DNA of 64,000 bases, taken from positions 1 to 64,000 of the forward strand of contig NZ_JADYVD010000018.1 of NCBI RefSeq assembly GCF_020193575.1, read 5' to 3'. Positions 45,350 through 54,684 of this stretch are shown piece after piece (the first letter of the stretch is position 1; each line of letters opens with the position of its first letter). The position numbers were made by a program, and so were the translations under genes. The notes beneath the pieces were generated by a model. It had not been told where the DNA came from, did not search any database, and saw nothing but the letters and a program-made list of their open reading frames with translations. This stretch comes from Ensifer sp. IC4062. GTDB lineage: Bacteria > Pseudomonadota > Alphaproteobacteria > Rhizobiales > Rhizobiaceae.

Positions 45350-45388
45350 GCGTTTCACAGCTCGTTGGAACTGTGAAACGCCTTTCTC
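45350..45388 (+). terminator. Rho-independent terminator of the sulfonate operon
   Basis: GCGTTTCACAG and CTGTGAAACGC form a perfect 11-bp stem around a ten-base loop, followed by CTTTCTC. It lies 54 bases after the stop of the ATPase gene. Confidence 0.8.
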
Positions 45389-45437
45389 GAGGTGACAGAG
45401 TTCGCCGTCGCTGGGGCGTCATCGATACTCGGTGGCG

Positions 45438-45540
45438 CTACAGCGCCGCGCGTCCGATCGGACGCGCAAAGATCGCTGTAGGCTTTGAATTGCTGCATGA
45501 TTTTGTCCGTAAGCCGATCCGGATCGAAGGGATCCTGCAG
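45438..45540 (-). repeat. RIME-type element in reverse orientation
   Basis: Read on the minus strand it follows the usual order. On the plus strand it shows CTACAGCGCCGCGCGTCCGA TCGGACGCGCAAA, then GCTGTAGGCTTTGAATTGCT and a degenerate first dyad (GTAAGCCGATCCGGATCGAA). The first palindrome is diverged. Confidence 0.65.
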
Positions 45541-45629
45541 CGGTTCATGAGTGGGGATAGACGGCGTACGATCCATCCCGAGACTAAGTAACTCGGGACG
45601 GATGCAAAACCCATTTGAAGACGACCCGC

Positions 45630-45794
45630 CTAATAAGAAATTCGAATGCTACCTGTTTCGGTCGCGGTGAAGTCAGGCTCCGGATAGGGGCCCTGCCATT
45701 GCGCATAGGTCGTGTTGACGTCACCTGTACCGGTACTTGCGCATCCGGAAAGTGCCAGAAGCGCTATCACAGCAATCAGAAGTTTTAGAGGCAT
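45630..45794 (-). CDS. Small lipoprotein (54 residues)
   Basis: The minus-strand ORF starts MPLKLLIAVIALLALSGCAS, a complete lipoprotein signal with lipobox LSGC (Cys18), followed by a short hydrophilic tail rich in Thr, Tyr and Pro ending GSIRISY. AGGAGA lies five bases before the ATG. Such tiny lipoproteins are usually missed by annotation. Function is unknown. Confidence 0.6.
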   Translation of the reverse strand: MPLKLLIAVIALLALSGCASTGTGDVNTTYAQWQGPYPEPDFTATETGSIRISY

Positions 45795-45893
45795 GGTATT
45801 CTCCTATCACCGGAGATGGCCCAGGCCTCAAGGGCCAGCTCTAAATTTTCCCTCAAATCATCTCCGATGGCAAGCGGGTCCGTGCACGTTCAG

Positions 45894-45914
45894 GCAGTCG
45901 TCCTGACTGCTTTT
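45894..45914 (+). terminator. Possible hairpin with short T-tract in an otherwise empty gap
   Basis: GCAGTC-GTCCT-GACTGC-TTTT looks like a small intrinsic terminator on the plus strand, although no gene ends before it on that strand. It could end a small RNA transcribed from about 45800-45910; that is speculative. The rest of the gap 45795-46159 shows nothing else. Confidence 0.3.
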
Positions 45915-46159
45915 CAGCTTTTCCGAGCGGCTGGGCGGCAACGCAGTACGACCCCCGCCAAGGCGCCAGCGATAGCGCCCTGAGGACCTGATACGGCCTC
46001 TCCTGAACGGTGAAGCTGGCCTCCCTTTAGGCGGTGCTACTGGTGCCCGGCCAGCCGGTGGCTGCGCGCACCATTGACAAATACTTGGCACAAGGCGAGC
46101 CTCCCGAGGCACGTGGCGAAGAGGATCGCCGACGTGTTACCGAAGCGGAGGGACGCGAG

Positions 46160-47632
46160 GTGACTATCGTGAGCGGGGGGTGCCCCACGGTCGTTATCAT
46201 TGGCGGCGGTTTTACCGGGGCGGTCGTCGCCGCAACTCTCGCACGCGACAAGAGCATGGAAGGATGGCAGATCGCCGTCTTCGAGCCGCGCGAACGTCTC
46301 GGCTGCGGCCTTGCTTACGACACCGACGATCCGGCGCATCGGGTCAATGTGCCGGCCGGACGTATGAGCCTCGATCCGGACGACCCCGACCATTTCGTCC
46401 GCTGGATGGAGCTTCGGGGAGAGCCGCGCGACGACGGGGCACTGGCGCCGGACGGCCATCTCTATCCGCGCCGCGGCCTTTTCGGCCGCTATGTCGCCGA
46501 TGCCGTGGCGCCGCACCTCGGCAACGGCCGCATCGTCCATCACCGTCAGCGGGTGATCAGCGTGGAGCGGCGTGGCGGAGAATGGGAAATCCGGGGTGAC
46601 GTCGGCACAACGCGGCGCGCCGACGTGCTGATCATCGCAACCACGCATCCGGCCCCGGCGGTCCCGGCGGGCATTGATGAGGTATTGCGGGGGCACCCGC
46701 GCTATGTATCGGATACTACTGTGCCCGGCGCTCTTTCGGCCATCCGCCCCGACGACCACGTACTGATCATTGGCACCGGCCTCACCGCGGCGGACGTCAT
46801 CGCGTCCTTGCGAACGACCGGGCGGACGGGGCCGATCACCGCCTATTCCAGGCGCGGTCTCCGCTCGCGCGGGCACCCGGCCCAAGCCCAAGACCCATAC
46901 GGAAACTTCACGGCGGCGCCGTCGCGAACCGCGACAGAACTGCTCGTGCGCGTGCGGCGGGCGGTCGCCGATGCTGAAGCGGATGGTTTTTCCTGGCATG
47001 CGGTGTTCGATGCGCTGCGCAGCCAAGGCGGAGAGATCTGGCGCAGCCTGCCAGTCGCGGAACGGCGGCGGCTGATCCGCCATCTGCGCCCCTTCTGGGA
47101 CGTTCACCGCTTTCGCATCGCGCCGCAGATCGATGCCATCGTCACAGTCGGGCTGCAGTCGGGCGACATCCGCATTCTGGCGGGTCGGATCGACAGGCTC
47201 GAGAGAAACGGCGACGAGATCGCCGCGACGTTCCGGCGGCGCCACGGAGCCGGGATCGAGCACTGGAGTGTCGATGCCGTGGTGATCACCACCGGACCGG
47301 CACACAAATCCGTCTTGAAAAGCCAGCCTTGGCTCGAAACGCTTTCAGCCGGCGGCTACCTGCAGCCGGATGCCGTCGGGCTCGGCCTTGCCTGTAGCGA
47401 GGCAAGCCGGGCGCTCGACAGAGAGGGCCGGGAGACGGAGACGCTTTTCATCGCCGGACCGCTTGCCCGCGGAACCTTCGGGGAGTTGATGGGTCTGCCG
47501 CAGGTCAACGATCACGCCATTTTCGTGGCGGAGCAGGTGGCCGCGCTCGTCCGCGGGCGAGGAGCGGCGAAAGCCGCTCAATCGCGAGACGGCGGATCGG
47601 AGGCTTTGCGGTCTGCGAACAGTATCAGTTGA
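46160..47632 (+). CDS. FAD/NAD(P)-binding protein, YdhS-like (second paralogue)
   Basis: From the GTG at 46160, which has GGAGGG seven bases upstream, the protein has 490 residues. It opens TVVIIGGGFTGAVVAATLAR and carries the family segment PRERLGCGLAYDTDDPAHRV followed by NVPAGRMSLDPDDPDHFVRW, with a second Rossmann motif HVLIIGTGLTAADVIASL. It is a clear paralogue of the protein at 30317-31723, but unlike that copy it keeps the GxGLAY form. An earlier in-frame ATG at 46034 has no family-like sequence. Its end overlaps the convergent ATPase gene by eight bases. Confidence 0.83.
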   Translation: MTIVSGGCPTVVIIGGGFTGAVVAATLARDKSMEGWQIAVFEPRERLGCGLAYDTDDPAHRVNVPAGRMSLDPDDPDHFVRWMELRGEPRDDGALAPDGHLYPRRGLFGRYVADAVAPHLGNGRIVHHRQRVISVERRGGEWEIRGDVGTTRRADVLIIATTHPAPAVPAGIDEVLRGHPRYVSDTTVPGALSAIRPDDHVLIIGTGLTAADVIASLRTTGRTGPITAYSRRGLRSRGHPAQAQDPYGNFTAAPSRTATELLVRVRRAVADAEADGFSWHAVFDALRSQGGEIWRSLPVAERRRLIRHLRPFWDVHRFRIAPQIDAIVTVGLQSGDIRILAGRIDRLERNGDEIAATFRRRHGAGIEHWSVDAVVITTGPAHKSVLKSQPWLETLSAGGYLQPDAVGLGLACSEASRALDREGRETETLFIAGPLARGTFGELMGLPQVNDHAIFVAEQVAALVRGRGAAKAAQSRDGGSEALRSANSIS

Positions 47633-48671
47633 CGCGCGTTCCCGACGCTGAAAACAGATGAAGCTTCGACAAATCCGGAGCGACGGCGATCTGTTGGCCG
47701 GGTTCGAGATCGATCCGGTCGCGCAGCACGAGGCTGGTATCGGCCGATCCGATTTTCACAACGACATGCGTTTCCGAACCGGTCGGCTCCACCACGACAA
47801 CGGTCGCCGGCACACCGTTTTCGCTTAACGCAAGATGCTCCGGCCGGACACCATAGGTCCTGACTGCATGCACCGAATAGCCGGCCGGCAGCGGCAACCG
47901 GGCGCCGCCATCGGTGACGAACTGACCATCCCCGATCGACCCTTCGAAAAGGTTCATGGCGGGCGAGCCAATGAAGGTGGCGACGAAGGTGTTGGCGGGG
48001 CGATCGTAAAGTTCGAGCGGCTTGCCGATCTGCTCGACGGCGCCGCCACGCATCACGACGATCCGGTCCGCCATCGTCATCGCCTCGATCTGGTCATGCG
48101 TGACATAGACCGTCGTCGTCTTCAGGCGTTGGTGCAGATCCTTGATTTCGGCGCGCATGGTGACGCGCAGCTTGGCGTCGAGATTCGAAAGCGGCTCATC
48201 GAATAGGAACACTTGCGGATGCCGGACGATTGCCCGCCCCATTGCGACGCGCTGGCGCTGGCCGCCGGAAAGCTGCTTCGGCAGACGGTCGAGCAGCGGT
48301 CCGAGCGCCAGGATGTCGGCCGCCTCCTTGACGCGCTTGCCGATCGCGGCCTTGTCCCCGCCCTTGAGCTTCAACGCGAAGCCCATGTTTTCCGCGACGG
48401 TCATGTGCGGGTAGAGCGCGTAGCTCTGGAAGACCATGGCGATATCGCGCTCCTTCGGCGCCACGTCGTTCACCAGACGGCCGCCGATGCGGATCTCGCC
48501 GCCGCTGATGTCCTCAAGCCCGGCCAGCATGCGCAGCAATGTCGACTTGCCGCAACCGGAGGGGCCAACGAGGGTGACGAACTCGCCATCCTCGATGTCC
48601 ATGGAAACGCCGTGGATCACCGGCACGGCGCCATATTGCTTGCGAACCTGTTCGATGGTGACGGATGCCAT
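47625..48671 (-). CDS. Carbohydrate ABC transporter ATPase (MalK/UgpC family)
   Basis: This 348-residue protein has Walker A GPSGCGKSTLLRMLAGLED, signature LSGGQRQRVAMGRAIVRHP, Walker B VFLFDEPLSNLDAKLR and a C-terminal OB-fold (TOBE) regulatory domain, the size and layout of MalK/UgpC. It energises the sugar importer encoded by the upstream permease and binding-protein genes and is the last gene of the minus-strand carbohydrate operon. Confidence 0.95.
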   Translation of the reverse strand: MASVTIEQVRKQYGAVPVIHGVSMDIEDGEFVTLVGPSGCGKSTLLRMLAGLEDISGGEIRIGGRLVNDVAPKERDIAMVFQSYALYPHMTVAENMGFALKLKGGDKAAIGKRVKEAADILALGPLLDRLPKQLSGGQRQRVAMGRAIVRHPQVFLFDEPLSNLDAKLRVTMRAEIKDLHQRLKTTTVYVTHDQIEAMTMADRIVVMRGGAVEQIGKPLELYDRPANTFVATFIGSPAMNLFEGSIGDGQFVTDGGARLPLPAGYSVHAVRTYGVRPEHLALSENGVPATVVVVEPTGSETHVVVKIGSADTSLVLRDRIDLEPGQQIAVAPDLSKLHLFSASGTRVN

Positions 48672-48689
48672 GAATTCCTCCCTGTTCTC

Positions 48690-50411
48690 TCAGAGCCCGA
48701 GCTGCCAGATGCTGGCAGCGGCGACATTGCCTTGCGGAGCGGTCAGGCGCGCCGAGCGGACGCCTTCAAGACCCGGCAGCCGCTTCGTCCCCGTCCAGCG
48801 GCCGTCGTCGGCGAAGACCTCGATCGAGCCCTTGTCCAGGAAGATGCGGAGCTTCGAGGGCCGCGCGCCGCCGGCGATATAGCGGGGCAGCGATTTGCCG
48901 TCCGGAACATCGTAGAGGATGCTCAAGCCCTCCTGGTCCAGCCTCAGCCCGAGGTCGGCTACCGAATGATCGAATTCGAGGTCGAAAGCAGCGCCGGGCG
49001 CGGTGAGATCGATGACGATCTCGGCCGCTCCGTTGCCGAGCTCGACGATATCGCCGGAAAGCAGTCGCTCGTCGTCTATGAGCTGCTGGCGCAGGCCCTC
49101 GACGGCCTCGACCGGCGGCGTCAGCAGCGCACCGTCTTTGAGCACGACGCGGCGCGGGAGCGTCATGGCCGTCGGAAAATCGATCTTCTTGGAGATCTCC
49201 GTCCAGTTGGCGAGCCAGGCGATGCCGACGAGACCGGATTGATCCGCGAAAGCCTGGAAGGCATAGGCGTCGGTGCCGAAATCGAGTTCCTGCTCGAATT
49301 CCTTGACGAAGCTCCGGCCATCGAAGCGGCCGACGGTCGCGACCGTGATGTTGCGCCGGCCGGTTGCCGGATCGCGGCTCGTCAACAGGCCAAAAATCAG
49401 CGCCCACCGCGTCGCGGGATCGTCGGCAGGCCCATCGACGGGCACGAGGCATGGGCATTCGGCGGCGGTCATGCCGAACCGGTCCTCGCGATGCAGGATA
49501 CCGACGAACGTCCAGTCCGAGGCGGCTTCGGGGTCGGCGGTTTCGTAAAGAAGGATCACACCGCCTGCGCGGTCGCGACTGCCGACAAGCATCTTCCAGC
49601 GTCCGTCGGGACCTTTGACGACATAGGGGTCACGAAAGTCGAGCGTCAGATCGAGGCCGGCCGGTCGCTCCGGCAGGATTACCTCGGCGGAACCGGCCGC
49701 GATCTGGTCGCGCGACACGGCGGTCAATTGGATCTGTTCTTCAGGCTGCCGGTCTTTCACCTGCTCGGTAAAGAAGACGCGGATGCCGGGCTCCCCTCCG
49801 GCGAGCGGAATGGCCGAACCGGAAAAGGCGCCGCCCTGGCCGTCGGCGCGTGTCGAAAGATCGGCCGAGGGGAGGAGGAAGACCGGAAGGTGCCGCCAGC
49901 GCACGCAATCATCGGATACCGCGTGGCCCCAATGCATGGTGTTCCAGCGGCGACTGTGGGGATAGTGCTGGTAGAAGAGGTGGATCCTGTCGCCGACACG
50001 GCCGAAGCCGTTCGGATCGTTCATCCAGCCGAAGGGAGGGCGGAAATGGTAGCTGCCGGGCACGGCCGGCGCGGCGTTCGCTTCGCCGACATAGAGAACG
50101 AGGATGCCCTTTTCGAGAACGTCGCGTTCGCAGAAGGCGTATACGACCGAGACAGCCGTCGTAGTAGGGTCATAGCGAAACTCCGTCTGCCCGCCGTTTT
50201 CCAGGTGGAGCGTCCGCAACTGGTATTCCTCGGCATTGTCGACCGTCAGCAGACCGACTTCGCTGCCGGCGACCGACACTGCCATGTCGGCTACTGCTCT
50301 CCCTTGCGTGGCCTTCAGCCAGAGGTGGATCGTTGTTCCGGCCGGTAGAGCGGCGCTCAACGTCTCGATGTCGCCGTCAGGAAGCGGGGAGGGATTTGCA
50401 TTGCTTGTCAT
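48690..50411 (-). CDS. Glycoside hydrolase family 32 (cytoplasmic fructosidase)
   Basis: This 573-residue protein carries the GH32 motifs WMNDPNG (residues 129-135; Asp132 is the nucleophile), RDP in LDLTLDFRDPYVV and EC in MTAAECPCLVP (acid/base), followed by a C-terminal beta-sandwich (about residues 440-573). The N-terminal 120 residues are an extra beta domain of unknown role. There is no signal peptide, so it hydrolyses imported sucrose, sucrose-6-phosphate or fructo-oligosaccharide inside the cell. It sits between the permease and ATPase genes, which ties it to the transporter. Confidence 0.92.
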   Translation of the reverse strand: MTSNANPSPLPDGDIETLSAALPAGTTIHLWLKATQGRAVADMAVSVAGSEVGLLTVDNAEEYQLRTLHLENGGQTEFRYDPTTTAVSVVYAFCERDVLEKGILVLYVGEANAAPAVPGSYHFRPPFGWMNDPNGFGRVGDRIHLFYQHYPHSRRWNTMHWGHAVSDDCVRWRHLPVFLLPSADLSTRADGQGGAFSGSAIPLAGGEPGIRVFFTEQVKDRQPEEQIQLTAVSRDQIAAGSAEVILPERPAGLDLTLDFRDPYVVKGPDGRWKMLVGSRDRAGGVILLYETADPEAASDWTFVGILHREDRFGMTAAECPCLVPVDGPADDPATRWALIFGLLTSRDPATGRRNITVATVGRFDGRSFVKEFEQELDFGTDAYAFQAFADQSGLVGIAWLANWTEISKKIDFPTAMTLPRRVVLKDGALLTPPVEAVEGLRQQLIDDERLLSGDIVELGNGAAEIVIDLTAPGAAFDLEFDHSVADLGLRLDQEGLSILYDVPDGKSLPRYIAGGARPSKLRIFLDKGSIEVFADDGRWTGTKRLPGLEGVRSARLTAPQGNVAAASIWQLGL

Positions 50412-50414
50412 TGA

Positions 50415-51308
50415 TCAACCTTTCACGGCGGAGCCAACAAAGGAACTTACGAACCAGCGCTGGAAGGCGAGATAGAGGGCGAGGATCGGGATCATCATCA
50501 GGACGGACGCGGCCATCGCGCGGTCCCAATAGATGCTGTCCTGACCGAAGAACGTGGCGATAGCGACGGCGATTGGCCGGGCATAATCGGTCTGCGTCAC
50601 CAGGATCGGCCAGAGATACTGGTTCCAGCTCTCGATCCCCATCAGGATCGAGACTGTCGCGAGCGCCGGAAGACTGAGCGGCAGGAAGATCGAGCGGTAG
50701 ATTCGGAATACCGAGGCGCCGTCGATCTCGGCCGCTTCGAAGAGCTCCTTCGGGAGCTGGGCGAAGAACTGATAGAACAGGAAGATGTAGAGGGGGCTCG
50801 CGATCCAGGGGACGATCTGCACGGCAAAGGTGTCGGTCATGCCGGCCCGCGACACCATGATGACGAGCGGCATGATGATGCTCTCCTGCGGGATCACGTA
50901 GAGTGCTATGACCAGCGACAGGATCAGCGCGCGACCACGCAGGGAACCCCAGGCGAGCACGAAGCCGGCCATGGAATTGACGATCAGGCCGGCGCCGACC
51001 GTTGAGGCCAGAATGATCAGCGAGTTCACGAGATAGCGGCCGAAGGCGAGTTCGCCAGACAGATTGCCGATTTCTGCGAAGTTCGAAAGCGTCGGGCTCG
51101 AGACCCAAAAAGCCCGGAAACTGCCCATGTCCGCCAGAATCTGGAAGCGATCGTCCTTGAGGCTGGCGATTAAGAGCATGAACAGCGGCGACACGATGAC
51201 AAGTGCAATGACAAGGATCGAGGCCGTCTGGACCATGTGCAGCGAGCCGATCGAAGAACGCTCGCTCTTGACCTTCGCCTGCACGGTGGGGATTGCGAGA
51301 TCAGACAT
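50415..51308 (-). CDS. Carbohydrate ABC transporter permease (MalG-type)
   Basis: This 297-residue, six-helix permease has the MalG coupling loop AAEIDGASVFRIYRSIFLPL. It overlaps the start of the MalF-type gene's end by eight bases and is followed by the GH32 gene after three bases, indicating tight coupling. Confidence 0.93.
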   Translation of the reverse strand: MSDLAIPTVQAKVKSERSSIGSLHMVQTASILVIALVIVSPLFMLLIASLKDDRFQILADMGSFRAFWVSSPTLSNFAEIGNLSGELAFGRYLVNSLIILASTVGAGLIVNSMAGFVLAWGSLRGRALILSLVIALYVIPQESIIMPLVIMVSRAGMTDTFAVQIVPWIASPLYIFLFYQFFAQLPKELFEAAEIDGASVFRIYRSIFLPLSLPALATVSILMGIESWNQYLWPILVTQTDYARPIAVAIATFFGQDSIYWDRAMAASVLMMIPILALYLAFQRWFVSSFVGSAVKG

Positions 51309-52236
51309 CGAAACGCCTCAGGAGTTGACGCTGCAGGAGCGCGATGACGAGAACGATCAGGAAGAGAATGACCGAAACGGCCGAAGCGTAGCCGAGCTTC
51401 TGCTCCTCGAAACCGGAGCGCACCATGTAGTGAACCACGGTCTCGGTGCTGCTCTTCGGGCCGCCCTGGGTCAGAATCGCGACCTGGGTGTAGAGCTTGA
51501 AGGCCTGGATGGTGGTGATGACCAGCACGAAGACATGGGTCGGCCTCAAGCCTGGCATCGTCACGTGCCAGAAGCGCTGGAACGCGTTGGCGCCGTCTAT
51601 CCTCGCCGCATCATAGAGCTCGTCGGGGATGCCCTGGAGCCCGGCGAGATAGACGATCATCTGAAAGCCGTAGGCCTGCCAGGCCGATAGAAGCACGATT
51701 GAGAACATCGCCCAGTTCGGATCGCCGAGCCAGTCGATTGGCTGGATGCGGCCACCCGAGAGAAAGCCGATGATCTGGTTGAACGGGCCGCTGGGGTATT
51801 GGAAAAGCGTTCCCCAGATCACGCAGACGACGACCATGGAGGTGATTGCGGGCAGGAAGAAGAGGCCGCGGAAGAGGTTGCGGAAGGGCAGCTTCTGGTG
51901 AAGCAGCAATGCTGTCGCAAAAGCGAGGCCGCATTGCACCGGCAGGATCCAGAAGGTGAAGCGCGAGACGTTCCAGAGCGAGGTCCAGAAGAGCTCGTCC
52001 CGGAAGATGCGCAGGAAGTTGTTGAACCCGACAAAGCGGATCGGCGTCGGGCGTGGCACGAGCGGCTGGTTGGTCATCGCCGTCCAGAAGGACAAGAGGA
52101 ACGGCACGACAAGGAAGATCGTTAGCAGGATAACCGCCGGCGCGAGCATGCTGATTTCCTGGATTAGCCGGCCATTGTCGCGGCGCGAAGCCGAACGCGC
52201 GATGACGGCTGGTCGGACCGTTTGTTGCAAGGTCAT
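51301..52236 (-). CDS. Carbohydrate ABC transporter permease (MalF-type)
   Basis: From the ATG at 52236 (preceded by GAGGAGG) the protein has 311 residues with about six helices and the EAA coupling loop AARIDGANAFQRFWHVTMPG. The frame opens 30 codons earlier, but that extra sequence is not family-like and the ribosome-binding site fits the later start. It forms a heterodimeric channel with the MalG-type permease. Confidence 0.93.
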   Translation of the reverse strand: MTLQQTVRPAVIARSASRRDNGRLIQEISMLAPAVILLTIFLVVPFLLSFWTAMTNQPLVPRPTPIRFVGFNNFLRIFRDELFWTSLWNVSRFTFWILPVQCGLAFATALLLHQKLPFRNLFRGLFFLPAITSMVVVCVIWGTLFQYPSGPFNQIIGFLSGGRIQPIDWLGDPNWAMFSIVLLSAWQAYGFQMIVYLAGLQGIPDELYDAARIDGANAFQRFWHVTMPGLRPTHVFVLVITTIQAFKLYTQVAILTQGGPKSSTETVVHYMVRSGFEEQKLGYASAVSVILFLIVLVIALLQRQLLRRFDV

Positions 52237-52343
52237 GATCTCCTCCTCATCAGGTCGCCATGCCTGCTGTCCAAGGCGGCAGGCCGGCGGGGCAGACGGC
52301 CTCGCGGCGTTGCCGTCGCGAGGCAAATGTTGAGCGCGTGGAA

Positions 52344-53630
52344 CTATTGCTGCTCGTCGAAGGGCGGGTAGCCGTCGTTTTCTTCGATATCCTCGTCGAT
52401 CTTCTCGGCCGCCTTGGAGAGCGCAGCCTTTGCGTCGCCGCCGTTGAAGATCTCGTCCACGGCTCCCATGAAGGCCGAGGTGATCGCCGGATAGGCCGGA
52501 TGCGGCGGCCGCGCGATCGCCGTCTTCGACGCCTGCTCGAAGGCGACGGCCATCGGACCGCCGGCGGCGTAGAGCGGCGAGTCTGCGGCGAAGCTCTTCA
52601 GTCCCGGATAGGCGGAATCCTCCCTTGCATAGTCGCGGTAGAGCTTGTCCTTCAGCATGAAGCTGACGAACTTGCCGGCGATGTCCGGATGTTCGGACGC
52701 GGTGGTGATCCCCCAGATCCAGGTCCCGTTCGGGCTGGCGCCCTTCGGCCCGAACTTCGGCAGCGGCATGACGACGATATCATCTTTCATCGAGGCCGCA
52801 GCCTCGGCATAGAACCAGTGGCCACCGAGCGCGAGCGCGGCCGGTTGCCCTTCGGCAAAGAACTGGTTGGTGCCGGAGGATTGCGGTACCACCCATCCAT
52901 TCGTCACCCATTTCTGCATCATCGTCAGCGCCTCGACGCAAGGATCGCTGTCAAGCGTGCCGACGGACTTCCAAGTCTTCCGGTCGATCAGATCGCAACC
53001 GGCCGATTGCAGGATCGGGCCATAAGCGTAGGTAATCCATTCGGTTTTGATGCCGTAGCCGCGGAAGGTGTCGATCGGCCATTTGACGCCCTCGAGCTTC
53101 GAGAGCTTTTCGAGATAGCCCTCGAACTCTTCCCGGGTCCACGCCTCGTCGACCGATTTCGGGATGCGGGCACCGATCGCTTCGAGGTATTTCTTGTTGC
53201 CGTAAAGGACGACCGAGGAGTCGGTCAGGCCGACGGCGTAGAGGTCCTTGTCGATCGGATAGGTGCCCTGCGCAATGTTGGACTCGGTCATGTCGTCGAT
53301 GACGTCCTTGTCGACCAGCGGCTTGATCGGCTGCAGGTAGCCGGACCAGACGTAATTGGCGAGGAAGGGCGCGTCGAGCTCCATGACGTCCGGCAACTGC
53401 TTGGACATGACGGCGGCGCTGAACTTCTCGTTATAGGCGTCATGCGGTGCATAGATCAGCTCGACGTCCACATCCGGATTGGCGGCCTCAAAACGCTTGG
53501 CGATCTCGCCATAGGTGGCAACCCATCCCGGATCGCCCTGGTGCATCACGTGGATGACGGTTTTTGCTTCGGCAATGCCGCCGAGCGCGGCGGACGCCAT
53601 CAAAAACGAAAGTAAACGTTTACCCATCAT
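52344..53630 (-). CDS. Carbohydrate ABC transporter substrate-binding protein
   Basis: The 428-residue protein (ATG at 53630, AGGAGG seven bases upstream) has a signal peptide (LLSFLMASAALGGIAEA) and a family 1 fold: KTVIHVMHQGDPGWVATYGE, then FEAANPDVDVELIYAPHDAY. It feeds the MalF/MalG permeases. Together with the GH32 enzyme the likely ligand is a fructose-containing sugar. A LacI-type operator palindrome overlaps codons 2-6. Confidence 0.92.
   Translation of the reverse strand: MMGKRLLSFLMASAALGGIAEAKTVIHVMHQGDPGWVATYGEIAKRFEAANPDVDVELIYAPHDAYNEKFSAAVMSKQLPDVMELDAPFLANYVWSGYLQPIKPLVDKDVIDDMTESNIAQGTYPIDKDLYAVGLTDSSVVLYGNKKYLEAIGARIPKSVDEAWTREEFEGYLEKLSKLEGVKWPIDTFRGYGIKTEWITYAYGPILQSAGCDLIDRKTWKSVGTLDSDPCVEALTMMQKWVTNGWVVPQSSGTNQFFAEGQPAALALGGHWFYAEAAASMKDDIVVMPLPKFGPKGASPNGTWIWGITTASEHPDIAGKFVSFMLKDKLYRDYAREDSAYPGLKSFAADSPLYAAGGPMAVAFEQASKTAIARPPHPAYPAITSAFMGAVDEIFNGGDAKAALSKAAEKIDEDIEENDGYPPFDEQQ
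53612..53623. promoter_or_regulatory. LacI-type operator overlapping the binding-protein start
   Basis: GTAAACGTTTAC is a perfect palindrome of the LacI type (central CG), lying inside the first codons of the binding-protein gene and 44 bases downstream of the LacI gene's stop. A related site lies upstream of the LacI gene at 54685-54696. Confidence 0.65.
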
Positions 53631-53666
53631 AATCACTCCTCCTCAACGGGTTTCATGCTTCTGTTT

Positions 53667-54671
53667 TCAAACGGATGACCGCTCCACCAGCTGGAACGGA
53701 AGTTTCCGCACCTCTCCCGGCACGGCATCGGCGATAAGCAGGATGTCTGCGGCGAGCCGGCCCATGGCACGATGCGGCAGGGCCATCGTGGTCAGAGGCG
53801 GATCGAGGCGCGAGGCGATATCCACCTGGTTGTCGAAACTTGCGACCGCGACATCGTCCGGGATTTGCGCGCCGACACGGCGGAGCGCCGCGTAGACTTC
53901 CATCGCGACGCGGTCGTTGCCGCATAGAATCGCATCGGGCGGCTCGGATCCCTTCATCAGCTCCGTGACATGCGAGAGCACCAGACTATGGGCCCTGTCG
54001 CTGTAGATCGCGCGTCGGACCGCCGGTAGCACCCGCGCGCCGTCGCCGTCGAGCCCGGCTGTGGTCATCGCTTGGCGGAAGCCCGCCTCGCGCAATTCCC
54101 CGGCGAGCAGGCCCGGCAGGTTGATGAAGGCGATATTCCGGCGCCCGGCCTCGATCAGATAGCTCGTGATCTCGTGCGCGGCACCGAATTCGTCGGGCAC
54201 CAGCGAGGTCACCCGATCGTTCGCCTCGCGGCAATTGATCATCACGCCGACGGTGCCGGCGAGTTCGGCGGGAAGCGAAACGGTCTTGTGATACATGGCC
54301 GCATAGGCGATCGCCCGCGGACGGAAGCGGCGCACCTCCTCGATGACTGACGCCACGTCGCGTCCGCCGCCAAGCGTCATCGCGAAGACGGCCATGTCCG
54401 AGGCGCGGGCCGCACCGTCGAGGCCGCGGATGATTTCGGTCGCAAAGGGAGAGGTGATCAGTTCGTCGGCGACAACGCCGATCAGCGGCATCCAGCCCTG
54501 CCGCATGCTGCGGGCGGCGAGGTTGGTGACGTAACCCAACTCCTCGGCAATCTCCTTGATGCGCTGGCGCGTTTCGGCCGACATCCGCGCCGAGCCGCCG
54601 TGGAGCGCGCCCGAAACCGTCTTGACGGAAACGCCCGCGCGCTCGGCAATGTCGTTCAACGAGATCGTCAC
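53667..54671 (-). CDS. LacI family transcriptional regulator of the fructoside operon
   Basis: This 334-residue protein has the LacI N-terminus: SLNDIAERAGVSVKTVSGAL (helix-turn-helix), then RQRIKEIAEELGYVTNLAAR (hinge), with a sugar-binding sensor domain. It lies directly upstream of the sugar importer genes on the same strand and probably represses them and itself through the GTAAACGTTTAC-like sites. Confidence 0.92.
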   Translation of the reverse strand: MTISLNDIAERAGVSVKTVSGALHGGSARMSAETRQRIKEIAEELGYVTNLAARSMRQGWMPLIGVVADELITSPFATEIIRGLDGAARASDMAVFAMTLGGGRDVASVIEEVRRFRPRAIAYAAMYHKTVSLPAELAGTVGVMINCREANDRVTSLVPDEFGAAHEITSYLIEAGRRNIAFINLPGLLAGELREAGFRQAMTTAGLDGDGARVLPAVRRAIYSDRAHSLVLSHVTELMKGSEPPDAILCGNDRVAMEVYAALRRVGAQIPDDVAVASFDNQVDIASRLDPPLTTMALPHRAMGRLAADILLIADAVPGEVRKLPFQLVERSSV

Positions 54672-54684
54672 GGAAATTTCCTGG

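Noticed and set aside
48213..50348. A 711-codon plus-strand frame
   Set aside because: It lies antisense to the MalK-type ATPase and GH32 genes, whose motifs are intact on the other strand; composition-driven shadow frame.
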